Assembly: GCA_037157565.1 (NCBI GenBank)
Contig: JAZHRO010000036.1
Location: forward strand, 135,834,501 to 135,898,500
Length of the DNA: 64,000 nt
Direction: 5' to 3'
From: Thalassia testudinum
Taxonomy: Eukaryota; Streptophyta; Magnoliopsida; Alismatales; Hydrocharitaceae
Positions 12,601-23,879 of this stretch are shown here, one piece after another. The first letter of the stretch is position 1. Each line of letters opens with the position of its first letter. The notes under the pieces were generated by a model. The model did no database searches and had not been told where the DNA came from. It saw only the letters and a program-made list of their open reading frames with translations. The position numbers and the translations under genes are program-made.

Positions 12601-14742
12601 CCCATTGTATACTATGTAAATACTTGTAGATATAAGGTATATAGTAAGCTATATGTGTAAATATTGTAAAATAGATATATATATAGGGTATAAATAACTA
12701 AATAATATACTATCTAATGTAACGTAAGTATTTAAGTTAACTTAAATTGTACATAGCTTATTTATATAACTATTTATTAATTATACTAATTTATATGTGC
12801 TATAAGCTATATAAATTAATAAACTCTATAAATAAACATATTTAGTACTGATATTGTACATACATATTTATATGTATATTATGTACATTACGAACCTTGT
12901 ACCATAATTTAAATATATATACAGAATAAATAATTAATTTATTAAGTTACTAGTTAAGTTATTAGATTAAATTAAAATAAATTAGTAATTTAAGTTAAAA
13001 CTAAACTAACTTATACTGTATAGTTGTACTAATGTATTTTAAGTAAATTAAGCTAATTTAACTATATTTATAATGTATTATATTAGTTATCTCTAATTTA
13101 TATGTAAAATAGCCCAAAATAAGCTATTTAAATGTAAATAAAATCGAAATAAATGTTTTAAAATTCAATAAAAATATTTATTAAATACCCTAATATGTAT
13201 ATTAATACTGTATAAGGTCAATTAGACTGTACATTATCTAATTTATACTTAATTTGGAAATAAAACCCAAAATATAGTATGTATAAACTGTAGACTTTAC
13301 TGAATTTACTTATACAATAAATATAATTAATTTTATAAATTAATTATACAATTATATATTACTATGTAAATACTTTAATTTCCCATAATTTAATTTTAAT
13401 TTACAATAAATTATGGCCCTCAAATCGAGGCCGAAAATCTCCAAATCAGCATGGTTGCACTGAATTCTAACTCTCAGACACGACACAAATAGTGCCACAT
13501 CGTTCAGCACAGAGCTTTCGAAGCACTATAAGATGTTTTTGTTCTCTTAGCCCCTCAGTCGTCATGCGCTCGGCGCACAACCAAAGCCATTCCCTTCTGA
13601 GCATTGATCTGATTATGCTGTGATGATTTGTGAGATGTGTGCGGTGTGTGGCTAGGGGCTCAACACAATGCATGGGCCTGATTAGTGATCTTAAATCGAT
13701 ATTAATGGGTAATTAAATGAACTAGGGTGGCCCTAGTAGAGGTCTGGTCTGACCCGTAAGGGTGTTGCGTATCCCTCGAAAAGGCCGTTCGCCAACCTTA
13801 AAACCTAATTTTTGAACTAAGTAAGGCTTAATGTGGAGTTAAGGGAAGAAAAGAAGAGAAGAGAGTAAACTCAGAATTGGCTAAGTGTTGAGAACATAGA
13901 AGAGGAATGAGTGCCGAATTTGTCTAAGTGTTGAGAGTGTAAGGAAGTAGAGGAACTAAAGAGATAATAAAAGGCTAAGTGTTAAGAAGAAAAAGTGAGT
14001 CATAAAAGAAGAATGAGTGAAAGAAAAGAAGTATGGTTGTATCCGTATAGTGTATATGTAGCGTATATATAAGTGTATACTATGAATAATAAGTATAAGT
14101 ATATTAAGTATACGTAGTATAAGTAATGTTTGAGCTATATATGTATATAAATAAAAGTATAGCTTTATTGACAGAATAATCCATCACTGTAGATAGAATA
14201 AATGTCACTATAGATCATATTTTTGCCTTAGGTTTTGTACATAGTCTTCCTAAGGTTCAGCGACGTTTTTATCTGTCGCTGTACATATTATATATGTTAC
14301 TATATATGTTAGTATATTAAGTTAAGTTAGTATAGTATATATTATAACTTATTATCGTATATATATGTAAGTATTAGTATTATAAGTTCTAAATAGATAG
14401 TATATAGTATATAAGTATAGTGTTTGATGCTTGTTTGTAATTAAGTGTTAGCAAGCATTTTAGTTAATTCTTTTGTACATAATTAAGCTATTATTTCATT
14501 CATTGATTATTCATTAATTCATTCATTTATAATTGTATATAAAATTGATCTTTTTGGAATTAAAGAATAATGTTGGACTTAGAGAGTGATGTATATCAAT
14601 AACTACCCCCCAGTGAACGACCTGGGATAAACCAGTAAAAATTATGTAATTAAATAAAATTGACGCGATAACAGTTTGTATTTATGACATATACTACAAC
14701 AACAACGATAATTTTTTATACGAACCGTGATCGATCACATTA
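9612..14742 (+). mobile_element. Very long solo LTR C (about 5.1 kb), inserted in B1
   Basis: It starts with TGATGAGTTGTGACTCATCA, an 8-bp paired-arm hairpin like the other LTR starts here. It ends near 14742 after an LTR-end block (about 14605-14628, CCCCCAGTGAACGACC) and an AATAAAATT signal at about 14653. Flanks ATAGA (9607-9611) and GTAGA (14743-14747) match at 4 of 5 bases. The sequence on each side continues the B1 interior, which also aligns with element A2. No coding region is found. 10140-12500 is of mixed composition and 12540-14560 is extremely AT-rich. The right end is TTA rather than CA, so the border may be worn. It could be two fused LTR pieces. Confidence 0.6.
12540..13420. 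repeat. Extremely AT-rich block within LTR C
   Basis: About 900 bp made largely of TATA, TAAAT and ATTTA words with very little G or C. A similar block follows at 14040-14560. I found no clean tandem period and no ORF of note. Confidence 0.6.
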
Positions 14743-14747
14743 GTAGA

Positions 14748-15730
14748 CTCACTGATTGGCAATCAAAATGGACTTCAGGTTTCTAGTCCCCTAGGTGACC
14801 TTGAAAAGAAGTTTTGCCTAAAGGTTTATCTATCCGACTAGTAGCTTTCTCCCTACTTTTTATTTTTATTGGGTTAACACAAGGGCGAACCCAATGTATA
14901 TCTCCCCGGCTTATTCTACTTCTCTGCTTCTACCTAAGTGTTTAGAATTATACGTGCATTTCGTCAGCTAAGTTTTGGAAAATCGGCCAAATGACTGTTA
15001 TCTATGGCAACTTGCCAGCCATACTCGTGCGGTGAAGTGTGGCTTATTTCTGTTTTTCTTATTTTCCATTTATCTTTTTTTTTCTTGGATATTTTTCTCC
15101 TTTTTTTTTAAGTAGGTGGCTTCCTAGATTTAAGATTTACCTAAAGGCAGTAGAAAGAGAACGGTCATGTGATTGGGCTTTGGACAACCGACCAATGAGC
15201 TGTTACCATCGACAACTTACTAGCCATACCATCCTAGAAGGTTCATTAGCTACCAAATTTTCGTTAAAATCACCAAAAAGTAAGTCAGTGCAAAGAGTGT
15301 GTAGATGTTTAGGCTTAAATTCTCTTAAATCAGAGGACAGGTTGATAAGTCATATACTTATCACCCCAACTTATTAACCAATTAGAAATAAATTCAAAAT
15401 GACGAGGACTCGAGAAACAAATCCACATTTTAGTGGACACCCAGGTTAATTAAGCCCGAAGACCTGAAGGGTCTAAGTGTTTAGATCCTATCATATCATT
15501 CCCTAAAGTTGACAAATTCTAATGCCCAAGTTCTCTTTTCGTAATTCATTTTTTTTTCAAGAATAAAAAGAAAATAAAAAGAATATACGAAGCTAACATG
15601 ATGATTCAAAGATGAATGTCTACCCCCCTATGCCTATCTAATGCAATGTCCTCATTGTATTAAATGACATGAAAAAGAGAAGAGTAGAGAAGAAAGCACT
15701 TGAATTTACCCAATCTGAGATGAAAACGGA
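14748..15730 (-). other. B1 interior: non-coding region with internal purine tract
   Basis: No coding sequence. It matches the post-integrase region of A2 in scattered stretches. On the minus strand GAGGACATTGC is followed by a purine tract with a run of six G (about 15615-15655), matching AGGACATTGC plus the internal purine tract of A2 at 25993-26026. Confidence 0.55.
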
Positions 15731-16920
15731 CTATATATGTGTAGTGATCTCAAAAACAAAATCATCAGTATGCTCAACAGGGTGTAATTGAGGAATGTGG
15801 CTATGAATTAAATCATCCATGCAAATAGGATTTGTATATTCCAGGCTAGCCCCAACAAGATCAATTTCCTCAATTATAAGGCCATCAAATGATTTATCGA
15901 ATTCCTCAGGCCCAGTTGTCTCACTGAAATCATTGCCCTCAAACTCAAGTGAGACTTCACATACTGATTCTTCACCTTCAAAATCAAAGAATTCTGGATC
16001 TGCATTTATGTATGTCTCAAAATCATCTATTATTGCCTGGTCCATGGAGACATACTTTTCCTTGTACCCTGGTTCAGGGATCTCAGGTGAAAAAATCAAT
16101 TCATCCTCAATTGATTGCTCTAGAATAACTTGGTCATCCTCGATTTCATAAAATGTGTCCCCACTACAGGTGCCTGACCGGATTCTGACATTGGCCCTCC
16201 TAAAGGGGGTTCATCCTGGGAATCATCCCAAAATTGGACTAGAGAAATCACAAATCTCATCCTCAATTTTGACAACTTCCCAAGTAAAAACTCACCTGGG
16301 TCCTTATCCCTAATATTTTGGAGCCAATCCAACAAATACTTGTTAAGATCGTCAAACATTTCAATAAAAGGCTCCAATTCTTCAGTGCAAGGTGTTGGCT
16401 GAGCTTCTAAAGATTGAATGGTGTTCCTTAAGTTAGCCAACACTTTATCTTGGACTTGGTTCACCTGAATCAAATGGTTTGGTTCAGGGTTAGGTGGGTT
16501 TGTCTCAATCTAGGGGAGTCAAGAAATTGAGGTTCTTGGTGCCCTCTCTGATAATAGGTAATTTTTAATTGTTCATAAAGGGGTGGTGACCCATATGCAG
16601 TGTAATCTGGGGGAGGGTAAGAGTTGTAATTTGGATATCCTTCTTGATTGTAGATTGGGTTAAATTAATCATATAGAGGCGAAGATCTATAATCATTATA
16701 GCTCGAAGAAGGATAGAAATCAAAATCATGGTATCCAGGGTTAGATCCTAAACACAGAGGTCTGGAATTGTATCCCTAATCTGAGTTATCCCAACTAGTA
16801 GATGGTTGATTATAGCATGGGTCAAGATAATAATCATCATATTGGGGATAAGAAATGTCAGGATGGTTGGAGTGGAAATGTGTGTAGGATGTGGAAGGAT
16901 CTAGGACAAAACAAGAGGAA
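15731..16920 (-). pseudogene. Gag-like or non-autonomous element ORF remnant in B1
   Basis: Two open stretches lie in tandem on the minus strand. 16120-16473 contains LRNTIQSLEAQPTPC and an acidic linker, and 15731-16099 is a strongly acidic frame rich in D, E and F. The sequence at 16520-16920, read in the same direction, gives a Tyr/Pro/Ser/Asn-rich low-complexity peptide with a few stops. Position (between PBS-proximal leader and internal purine tract) and direction fit the single ORF of a non-autonomous gypsy element, and low-complexity Tyr/Pro regions occur in gag proteins. I do not recognise a zinc knuckle or any enzymatic motif. The two frames are joined by a stop and a shift. No host protein family is recognised. 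Confidence 0.45.
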
Positions 16921-18115
16921 GAAAGGTGCCTTACAGTACAAACAATCAAATCTGTCCTTAGAAAGGGTAGCCTAAAGACCTACAGACTCTTAGAACCTGT
17001 CTTGAGATGAAAAGAACGATTTGATATACTTCTTTCCATTCAATCCAACCAATTAGAGGGAGTGATTGGGGAGAAAGTTCTTCCCTTAGCTTTCACCCCA
17101 GGTTCCTGTGATACCCCCCAACTATAGACATTTGACATTGCTCCCCTTGTTAGACATCAGATTGAACGATAGAAGTAGATTAATCGAAAATAATCTCTAT
17201 CTAGGCTCTGAAGAGTGAGTCAAATCCTTAAGGTTAACGTCTAATTTTAGTTAGGCTTAGGTTTGAATATGCTTGGGAATGTGATGGGCCCTTTATTTGG
17301 GTTGTACCCTTAAAGATCAGTTTCGATGTGTGTGCATGCACAACCAATGATTTTCAAACAAGTTAATTGATGATTTGTCTTTTAGGGTTCAACCTTGTTT
17401 AGTAGCTTTTAAGGTTCAACTTTAGGTGTATTCAATCAAGTTCAGTTGGCATACCAGGTTTTGAAAGCACAGGTGAAGATGTTTTCCTTTAAAACTTAAA
17501 AAGAAGGTAGAGTGACTAGTTAATCCCTAAAATTTGAATTCTATGTGGCAAGCTACTGGATCGATCAGTTTTATTTTAAGTGGTGCGGCCCAAACAAATT
17601 AGACAAGTGGCCTGATGCACCACTAATTAAGGCACACAAGATGGTTAGCCTAATCAGATTTCTAATAACTTATTTGTATAAGTCGTACAAGTGCATCAGG
17701 TCCTTAGGTTGGATTCCTGGTTTAAGTAATTGAAATCAGAAGAGGTCGTGTACCTCTGTGGGTGTGATGTGTAAGTTTAAATAAATCCCACAATTAGATT
17801 CTTTTTAAATATATATATTCTTTTTAAATATATATATGTGAGGGTGAGGTAGGTGGGGGCGACAAACAAAAAACCAAGACTAACCTTAGGGTTTATGCAC
17901 ACTCCTAGGTTAATTAGGGTTTGTGTTATTAGGTGATGGAATGAAATCTAAGGGGTGGGTGGTGGGGATCTACTTACAAACCCTTCAACTGCACTTTGCT
18001 CCAATCTACCGCTTTCGCCCTCCTTGAGAGGGTACCTGCAATCACAATAAAAATGGAGACAAGTGAGGTAAAAGATAAGTAAGGCGGAAAACATGGGAAA
18101 TCAAAGAGCATCACC
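16921..18115 (-). other. B1 5' leader, no recognisable gene
   Basis: Sequence between PBS and the gag-like remnant. The frames are short and broken. It contains a 19-bp tandem duplication of TTCTTTTTAAATATATATA at 17799-17817 and 17818-17836. Confidence 0.45.
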
Positions 18116-18133
18116 TCCCTGGCAATGGTGCCA
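18116..18133 (-). other. B1 primer binding site
   Basis: On the minus strand TGGCACCATTGCCAGGGA lies 3 nt after the LTR end. It resembles the TGGCGCCGTTGCCGGGGA primer site of Athila-like elements, with changes that look like decay. It fixes the element's direction and shows that 18137-20031 is the 5' LTR. Confidence 0.75.
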
Positions 18134-18136
18134 AAA

Positions 18137-20031
18137 TGTCAAACAAGATTTCTACGCTAAAAGTTTGAGTTTGAAACCCTATCGTTGCAGTCTCGTAAAA
18201 ATCCATCGAACAGATAATTTTAACCAAAACTTTAGTGAGTTCCGGGTCAAACATGGGGAGGTGAACGTTTGATCAAAAATTGCATTGAAATTATTGTCAC
18301 AAAAGCAGAGTAGCTGGTTGAAATTAATCTACTAGCTATTCTACTTAAAGAATAATTAATAGAAAAGAGAGATCGAATATTACAGAGAAAAGAGAGAGAG
18401 AGAGAGTGAACCAACATTTGATAACCATATAATGTCATTACTTCTACGTGCTATACTAGAAAGCGATAAAAAGAGAAGGGAGTGAGAAGTTATCCTCCTC
18501 GACGGCTGCTTGGGGGACGAGCCGCGTTGACGGAGCACCCGGACAAGGGTGGTAAGATGCTGGACAAAGGAGGACGAAGTTGGATGACGGAGGACGAAAC
18601 AGGATGACATCTGAGTGGGATCTGCTTCTCTAACAGCGGTGAGAGGACAGCCGCAGGACGCTTCACAAAGGAGGTGAGATGGAAAATTATTTTACTCTAA
18701 CTCTAATGGAGCATCCCAGGTATGGGATCAGCTCGTAGAGCTTTGGAGGGGGTGAGAGAAGAAGAGAAGGGATGAAGAAAAAGTGGAGGTCGTAGGGGCT
18801 TTATATAGTTGAGGTACAAGGGCAAAAAGGGCATTTTATCTTTGAAAAATTAACTCTACTACCTTTACTGACACATGTGCACGTCGCTGTAGACAACTGT
18901 CGGTGAAGACGCGCGTGCAATGCCGCCCGCACAATGAAGATCTGACGCACATCGTTGTGCTATGTCACCACCTCTTCTATTTCAAGCATTAAGCGGTTTG
19001 GCGCAACCTCGACCATACGATCAAGATCAGACGGCCAGGATCGCACCGCTGCCGCTTCATCTTCATGTGTTATGACATGACGCGGCCACCCTCCGAGCCA
19101 ATGGATTAGGATCGAAGGATCGAGGTCACACACCTGCCCATGCTTCAGATCACGCCTCAGCATCAGATCACGCTTGGGCGCGCTCGCTCATCCATGCTGC
19201 CATGTAGCTACTTTTGGTGTCGCACGATTGCCATCGAATGGGTGAATTTTGTCGCACTTACCCATGCAATTGATTTGAGACACAGCAAACTTCGAACAAC
19301 CGATGCTCTCTTCAGGTAAAGCGCTCGCTTGCTGTGTTGTGCCTTCGATTTGGTCGCATTTACGTTTTAACGTTCACATGTCCTCAGCCGTTAGATGAAG
19401 ATGCAACGGCTGAGATGCGTTGAGCGTTTAACTTCAGTTGATGCCCAGTGGTGAGAAGAGCGTCGTGGTTGCATCTCGATCGTTGGATCTCAATCCAACG
19501 ATCGAGATCTGATGACGTGGGTGAATGAGGAAGAGGTCGGGTGGCTGTAGGTGGCTTGGATGGTGCCACGTGGTGCCATTAGGGCCGTCCATCTTCTACT
19601 GCTCATAGGTGGTGCCATAGATGTCGGATTGGGTCGATTTTCATGCTATTGGGCTACGATCGTCGATCTGAACCCATTCATGAGGTTGGATTTGTCGTCT
19701 AAGGTATGGATTTGCACTACCTTGTCCCTTGACCTCTGATCTTCCTCAAACTGCATCTGATGCTACGGAAGCCCGATCAGGGTGATCTCAGAGTCGTTGA
19801 ACTCCGATCGTCGCCCTGATCAAATCCGTACGGTTGGATCTTCAATTTGAGGTCTTGATAAATATTGCCCTGTCCCCTGACCATAAAAAGGGAAAATTAA
19901 CCTATAATTTGTACATACTAATCTAAATGCATGATGATGCATGTTATGCAGTATTTATAATGCATGATGCTTCTATAGACCTAGGAACATGCTTAAATAG
20001 TCATTTTAGGCCAATTAGATGTATGTACTCA
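18137..20031 (-). repeat. B1 5' LTR (family B, uninterrupted)
   Basis: A 1.9 kb LTR whose minus-strand start is TGAGTACATACATC and whose end is TTTGACA at 18137. It holds the family's (GA)n tract (18389-18412), the LTR-end block CCGGGTCAAACATGGGGAGG (about 18243-18262), a TATA box and a transcribed hairpin (18493-18517). It serves as the empty-site reference for the A1 insertion. Confidence 0.85.
18801..18908 (-). promoter_or_regulatory. B1 LTR promoter: TATA box with upstream inverted repeat
   Basis: On the minus strand TATATAA (18801-18807) lies about 55 bp downstream of an imperfect inverted repeat (CTTTACTGACA at about 18863-18873 with TGTCGGTGAAG at about 18898-18908). The arms pair with G.T-type positions. 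The other family B LTRs have the same layout. Confidence 0.5.
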
Positions 20032-20052
20032 ATAGTCATTTGGAGTGCATGT

Positions 20053-20120
20053 CGGCAACCAAAGCCTATTTGCATCCCAACAAATGTTGCCAACCAAAAC
20101 CTATTTGCATCCTAACAAAC
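20053..20120. repeat. 35-bp tandem duplication
   Basis: Two adjacent copies of a unit containing CCAACCAAAACCTATTTGCA begin at 20053 and 20088. They differ at a few positions. Confidence 0.6.
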
Positions 20121-20604
20121 CTATAACTTAGGGTTGCGTGGAAGAGGTCCTACCATCCAACCAAATCATAATACATGTCTCCATCTATAAAATAAACCTT
20201 AGATTTATTCTAGTAGCCGTCATCATTGCCCATATTTTAAATGAAGGTTGCCTGTAAACGATCATAATTAGATTAAGTAGAGATGTAAGTTAAATGGGAA
20301 AAAGGAGATTACGATATGTCCAAAGTCCTAGGTCCACATAAATATTATCCAATATAATACCAAATCGTCATACATGGTACTAGTGGAGGCAAACAATCCC
20401 TAATTACGATTACGGGCCATAAGGTTAAAGAAGTCCTAAGTATGATAAGACATAACCAAATGCTGCCATAGTATGAACCACACCAGTAGTTAACCACCCA
20501 ATTTATCTAAAAGGAGTGGATATTATGGGAAGGGATGTCCTTCAAGAGTGACTTGATAAAGTTCATCCACCTACAAGAGTTAAGATATAAGTTATATTAT
20601 GTTA

Positions 20605-20661
20605 TTGCGTCCCTTGTATTGGGTTCTTTTGCTTTAATGAAAAGTCAATTTTTGCAAAAAA
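20605..20661 (+). mobile_element. Tiny 5'-truncated LINE-like retroinsert with poly(A)
   Basis: 57 bp ending in a short A-run is flanked by 23-bp direct repeats (20582-20604 and 20662-20684, starting AAGATATAAGTTATATTA) that differ at one base. Long direct repeats and a 3' A-tail are the marks of target-primed reverse transcription by a LINE. The insert has a GGGTTCTTTTGCTTTAATGA stretch like plant LINE 3' ends. It is too short to assign a family. Confidence 0.55.
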
Positions 20662-20895
20662 AAGATATAAGTTATATTACGTTACTCGCTTGTAAAAAGT
20701 AAGCGATGTGACTTTATAATAATTTCAACATGTGCATATATATACCATCTCCTAGACACCCGCATGGGGTGGAATAATGAGATGAGCTGTTGCATCCTAG
20801 AACCACCCATTCATTTGGAGGATTCGAGCAACGAGAAAGCACTTATTCTTTAGAGTGATCCACCTTGAAAATGATTCTTCTAATGGCCTGTTGAC

Positions 20896-22072
20896 TGATG
20901 AGAACCTCGTCATGAACCCTAACTAGCACATTTTGACCTAATAAATTGAACAAAAGCTCCTACATAACCTAAGGGGAGGCCTAAATCAGGGAATTGTCAA
21001 TCTAAGAATAAAACATTATACAAGGGGTAAAACTGTAATTTTACCATCGCAGTGCATGAATGAAATTTCTAGGGGTCTAGACATAGGTCACGTGAACCTA
21101 ATAAAGGAAAAAAGTGTGATGGTTTGGTCAGAAAAGGGTTATGACAAAATCTGGGAATTAAATGACATTATGTAACCCTAAAACAAACCCACCTTAATTC
21201 ATGAGGTTCCAGGCAAGATAAAAATCAACTAAACCCTCTAAAATTCATGGAAAAATGTCCTCTAGAGTTTAGAACCTTCAATTTGGCCGTTGGAACCTGT
21301 TTTGACCTAGATTGAGGATCATACCCAATTTTTGACCTAATTCAGGTTTTTATGCAAAATATCCAGTCAAACGAGGTCAAACCTAAAATCCAGCTTCACC
21401 ATTGGATTCCTTAGGTTCAAATTATGTTGATACCAAAATTTTGACCTAAGGAAAGGTCATATTGACCCACTTTGCAATTTAGCCCTCAAAATTACTTTCA
21501 AACCCTCAACTTTTTGAAACTCTTACAAATGCCCCCTATCTTTCCCGTCGTTCTCTTCAATCTAGTCCTTCTGCCACCCGCTGCGCAAGCCATACCTCCG
21601 GTGACTTTGTGCGGAGGATGGTGCCGCGCATGCATGGGGAGCCGGCCCCAGATTTGAAAGGGGAGCTCCTTGCGGAGCCCCCTACCGCATGGGCCAGCCC
21701 CCATGCCCTGAAGATCATCATACCTCTCGTGTGAACGCACGAGAGGTATGTGTCTCTATTTGCCACAACTCCGACGAGGTTTTTCCCGCCGCTTTCGCGC
21801 GCCTCGCGGCTGGCCTTCACTTATTTAAGGAGCGGCACACTCAGCCGCATCCTTCAAGTTTCGTTTGGCCTGAGATTCCCCCCTCCTATTCGTCTCCCAC
21901 CAACTCCAGCCAACTGCCAGAGCTTCCAGTGACCCTCCCTCTCCTCTCTCGTCGCTCTGCCACAGTACCAGTGGCAGAGCTACCTCCACCGTCTTCCGCC
22001 GCACCGTGTCGTACCAGCAGGCGCCCTCCAGCCCCTCTTCCTCATCGCCGTTCTCTTCCCCTCGCAACTTCG
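20896..22072 (+). repeat. A2 5' LTR, 5' part only
   Basis: Aligns with 27326-28505 of the 3' LTR. It begins TGATGAGAACCTCGTCA. At about 22072 the match to the LTR stops and the inverted segment begins. The overlapping ORFs on both strands (21470-22190) are LTR sequence, not genes. Confidence 0.9.
21719..21829 (+). promoter_or_regulatory. A2 5' LTR promoter: hairpin and TATA-like box
   Basis: A perfect 13-bp inverted repeat (CATACCTCTCGTG at 21719-21731 and its complement at 21738-21750, 6-nt loop) lies about 70 bp upstream of TATTTAAG (21822-21829). Confidence 0.6.
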
Positions 22073-22090
22073 TCTCCAGCAACGGCACCA
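22073..22090 (-). other. A2 primer binding site, inverted relative to the element
   Basis: On the minus strand TGGTGCCGTTGCTGGAGA matches the Athila-type primer site TGGCGCCGTTGCCGGGGA at 15 of 18 bases and follows an LTR end. It points opposite to the rest of A2. Confidence 0.75.
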
Positions 22091-22095
22091 AAAAA

Positions 22096-22334
22096 TGGTT
22101 GGGTTACAGTTTGATTTGATTTTATTACTCAAATATTTCAAAAATTCTCCGAGGTTGAACTCAGGGAGCAAGCTTGATTTTAGAACCATAGAAAATCATA
22201 ATTTACAATAATACATTATTTTATAAAAAAGAACTAGTGAGAGGAAATAAAAATTTTTCTTCTCTTTTCTTCTTTGTTCTTCTTTCTCTCCTTTCTGTCT
22301 TCAGACGTCTAATTCTGGGAATCAGATGCCTTAA
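22096..22334 (-). repeat. A2 LTR 3' end, inverted copy
   Basis: The reverse complement of 29757-29986 with high identity, including the LTR-end block (22151-22170) and the terminal CCCAACCA. Its PBS-side end joins the forward 5' LTR part, and its other end joins the protease region. Confidence 0.85.
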
Positions 22335-22349
22335 CCACATCCCTGCTTA

Positions 22350-22725
22350 ACCATCTTGAAGAATCCGAGTTGAAATCGACTGAGGTGACATTGCAGTTAG
22401 CTGATCGATCCATTAAGTCACCTAAAGGAGTTCCGAGGATGTTATTGTTAGGGTGCGAGATTTCTACTTTCCCGTAGATTTCATAGTTCTAGACATGGAC
22501 GCACCTGAGAATCTAAGGGATACACCAATTATACTTGGGAGACCTTTTCTGGTCACTGCAAGGGCCAACATAAGTTGTGAGGAGGGTCAAATAGAGCTGA
22601 AATTTGGGAATCAAACCCTCAAGATTGATATCTTTAAGGCCCAACAAGGGATTAATTGCAGTGTGGTAGAGCAAATTTGTGATATCAGAGCCGTGGTTGA
22701 TGAACTGCAAATTAAGGGAACATGA
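22350..22725 (+). pseudogene. A2 aspartic protease remnant (C-terminal part)
   Basis: The C-terminal part of the retropepsin-type protease that cleaves gypsy polyproteins. The readable motifs are TLQLADRSIKSPKG, FPVDFIVLDMDAPE and the flap/C-terminal IILGRPFLVTARA, all typical of Athila-like protease. One frameshift lies near 22437, between the first motif and the ORF at 22453-22725. The catalytic D-S/T-G motif should be just upstream but is lost at the inversion junction at 22334, so this protease cannot have worked in its present form. The RT region follows about 200 bp downstream in another frame. Confidence 0.85.
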
Positions 22726-22899
22726 TTATCCCCAATCAACCACAAGAAGAGCTAAAACCGCAATTAGGAGAATCTGAACCCGATCTGGACACACCCCTAA
22801 CTCCTACCCTTGTTCCTCACACCCATTCCGAACCACCCGCTGCTGCTGATAACCCCATTTTGGAACTCAAACCCCTTCCCGATCATTTGAAATGTCTTT

Positions 22900-23803
22900 T
22901 TGGGTTCCAATCAGACACTTCCTGTGATTGTAAACTCCAGACTCACCTCTGATCAGGAATCCCGTCTGATTACTATTCTCCAGCAACATCGTAGAGCCAT
23001 AGGTTGGACTCTTGATGATTTAACTGGAATAAGTCCCTCTTATTGCACTCACCACATCTATTCCGAAGAGGGTGCACGACCTTCACGTGAAATGCAGAGA
23101 CATCTGAACCCTAATCTGCAGGAGGTTGTGAAAAAGGAGATCATTAAGTGGTTAGATGTAGGGATCATCTACTCGATCTCCGATAGTTGCTGGGTGAGCT
23201 CGATCCAGGTTGTGCTTAAAAAGGCTGGGCTCACCACCATCACAACTGAAATCGAAGAGGTCATACCTACCCGTATAGCCAACTCGTGGAGAGTCTGCAT
23301 AGATTACCGAAGACTCAATGCCTCCATGAAGAAGGATCATTTCCCACTACCATTTATTGATCAGATTCTCGAAAAACTAGCGGGAAATAGATTCTTCTGC
23401 TTTCTTGACAGGTAGTCCGGTAGCGATTCATCCAGAAGACTAAGAGAAGATCTCATTCACCTACCCCTTCGGGACATACGCATTCCGAAGGATGCCTTTC
23501 GGTCTCTGCAATGCACCCGCGACTTTTCAGCGGTGCATGCTTGCCATATTCTCTGATATGGTAGGTGACTATCTGGAAGTCTTCATGGATGACTTCTCAG
23601 TTTTTGGGGCATCATTTGACGATTGCCTCCAACACTTGGTTCATATACTCAGGCAATGCATTGACGTAAATCTGGTTCTTTCCTGGGAAAAGAGCCACTT
23701 TATGGTGCCTGAGGGGATCGTCTTAGGACATTTGATTTCTGAGAGAGGCATCCAAGTGGATCGAGCTAAGGTTAACCTGATTTCCAAACTTTCTTATGCC
23801 TAG
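22900..23803 (+). pseudogene. A2 reverse transcriptase (Athila-like), broken
   Basis: The RT copies element RNA into DNA in the cytoplasmic particle. Motifs run in order: QEVVKKEIIKWLDVGIIY (fingers), WRVCIDYRRLNASMKKDHFP, FIDQILEKLAG and FLDR, then a frameshift and stop at 23413, then MPFGLCNAPATFQRC, the catalytic FMDD box (23582-23593) and a thumb segment with ILGHLISERGIQVDRAK-like sequence (VLGHLISERGI). FMDD in place of YxDD is common in Athila-like elements. Further breaks occur at 23802. The size and order agree with a full RT domain, so the lesions are point changes and small indels rather than loss of the domain. Confidence 0.9.
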
Positions 23804-23879
23804 CTCGATTAGGGACATTCGATTTTTTCTGGGGCATGTTGATTTTTACCATTGATTCATTCTTGATTTCTCAAAAATC

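Larger units (their letters stand above)
5040..20031 (-). mobile_element. Non-autonomous gypsy-type LTR element B1 (minus strand, with two nested insertions)
   Basis: Both LTRs are on the minus strand: a truncated 3' LTR (5040-9269) at the left and a 5' LTR (18137-20031) at the right. A PBS adjoins the 5' LTR at 18116-18133, and a worn polypurine tract adjoins the 3' LTR at 9270-9290. Without the nested A1 and C insertions the interior is about 3.7 kb and holds only a gag-like remnant. I find no protease, RT, RNase H or integrase. The sequence before the 3' LTR matches the same part of element A2 (GACTAGCAAAAG followed by a purine tract), so B1 is probably moved by A-type enzymes. The last ~500 bp of the 3' LTR are missing, so no target duplication can be checked. 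Confidence 0.75.
20032..20895. other. Non-LTR DNA between B1 and A2
   Basis: No gene is recognisable. The segment continues after the A2 insertion at 29987. It contains a 35-bp tandem duplication and a tiny poly(A) retroinsert, listed separately. It ends with TTGAC (20891-20895), the left target duplication of A2. Confidence 0.5.

Noticed and set aside
17545..17733. 62-codon plus-strand ORF as a gene
   Set aside because: It lies in the B1 leader on the opposite strand to the element and has no recognisable motif.
21498..22189. Several long overlapping ORFs on both strands, 60-141 codons
   Set aside because: They lie in the A2 5' LTR and cross the inversion junction. The same places in the 3' LTR have different frames.
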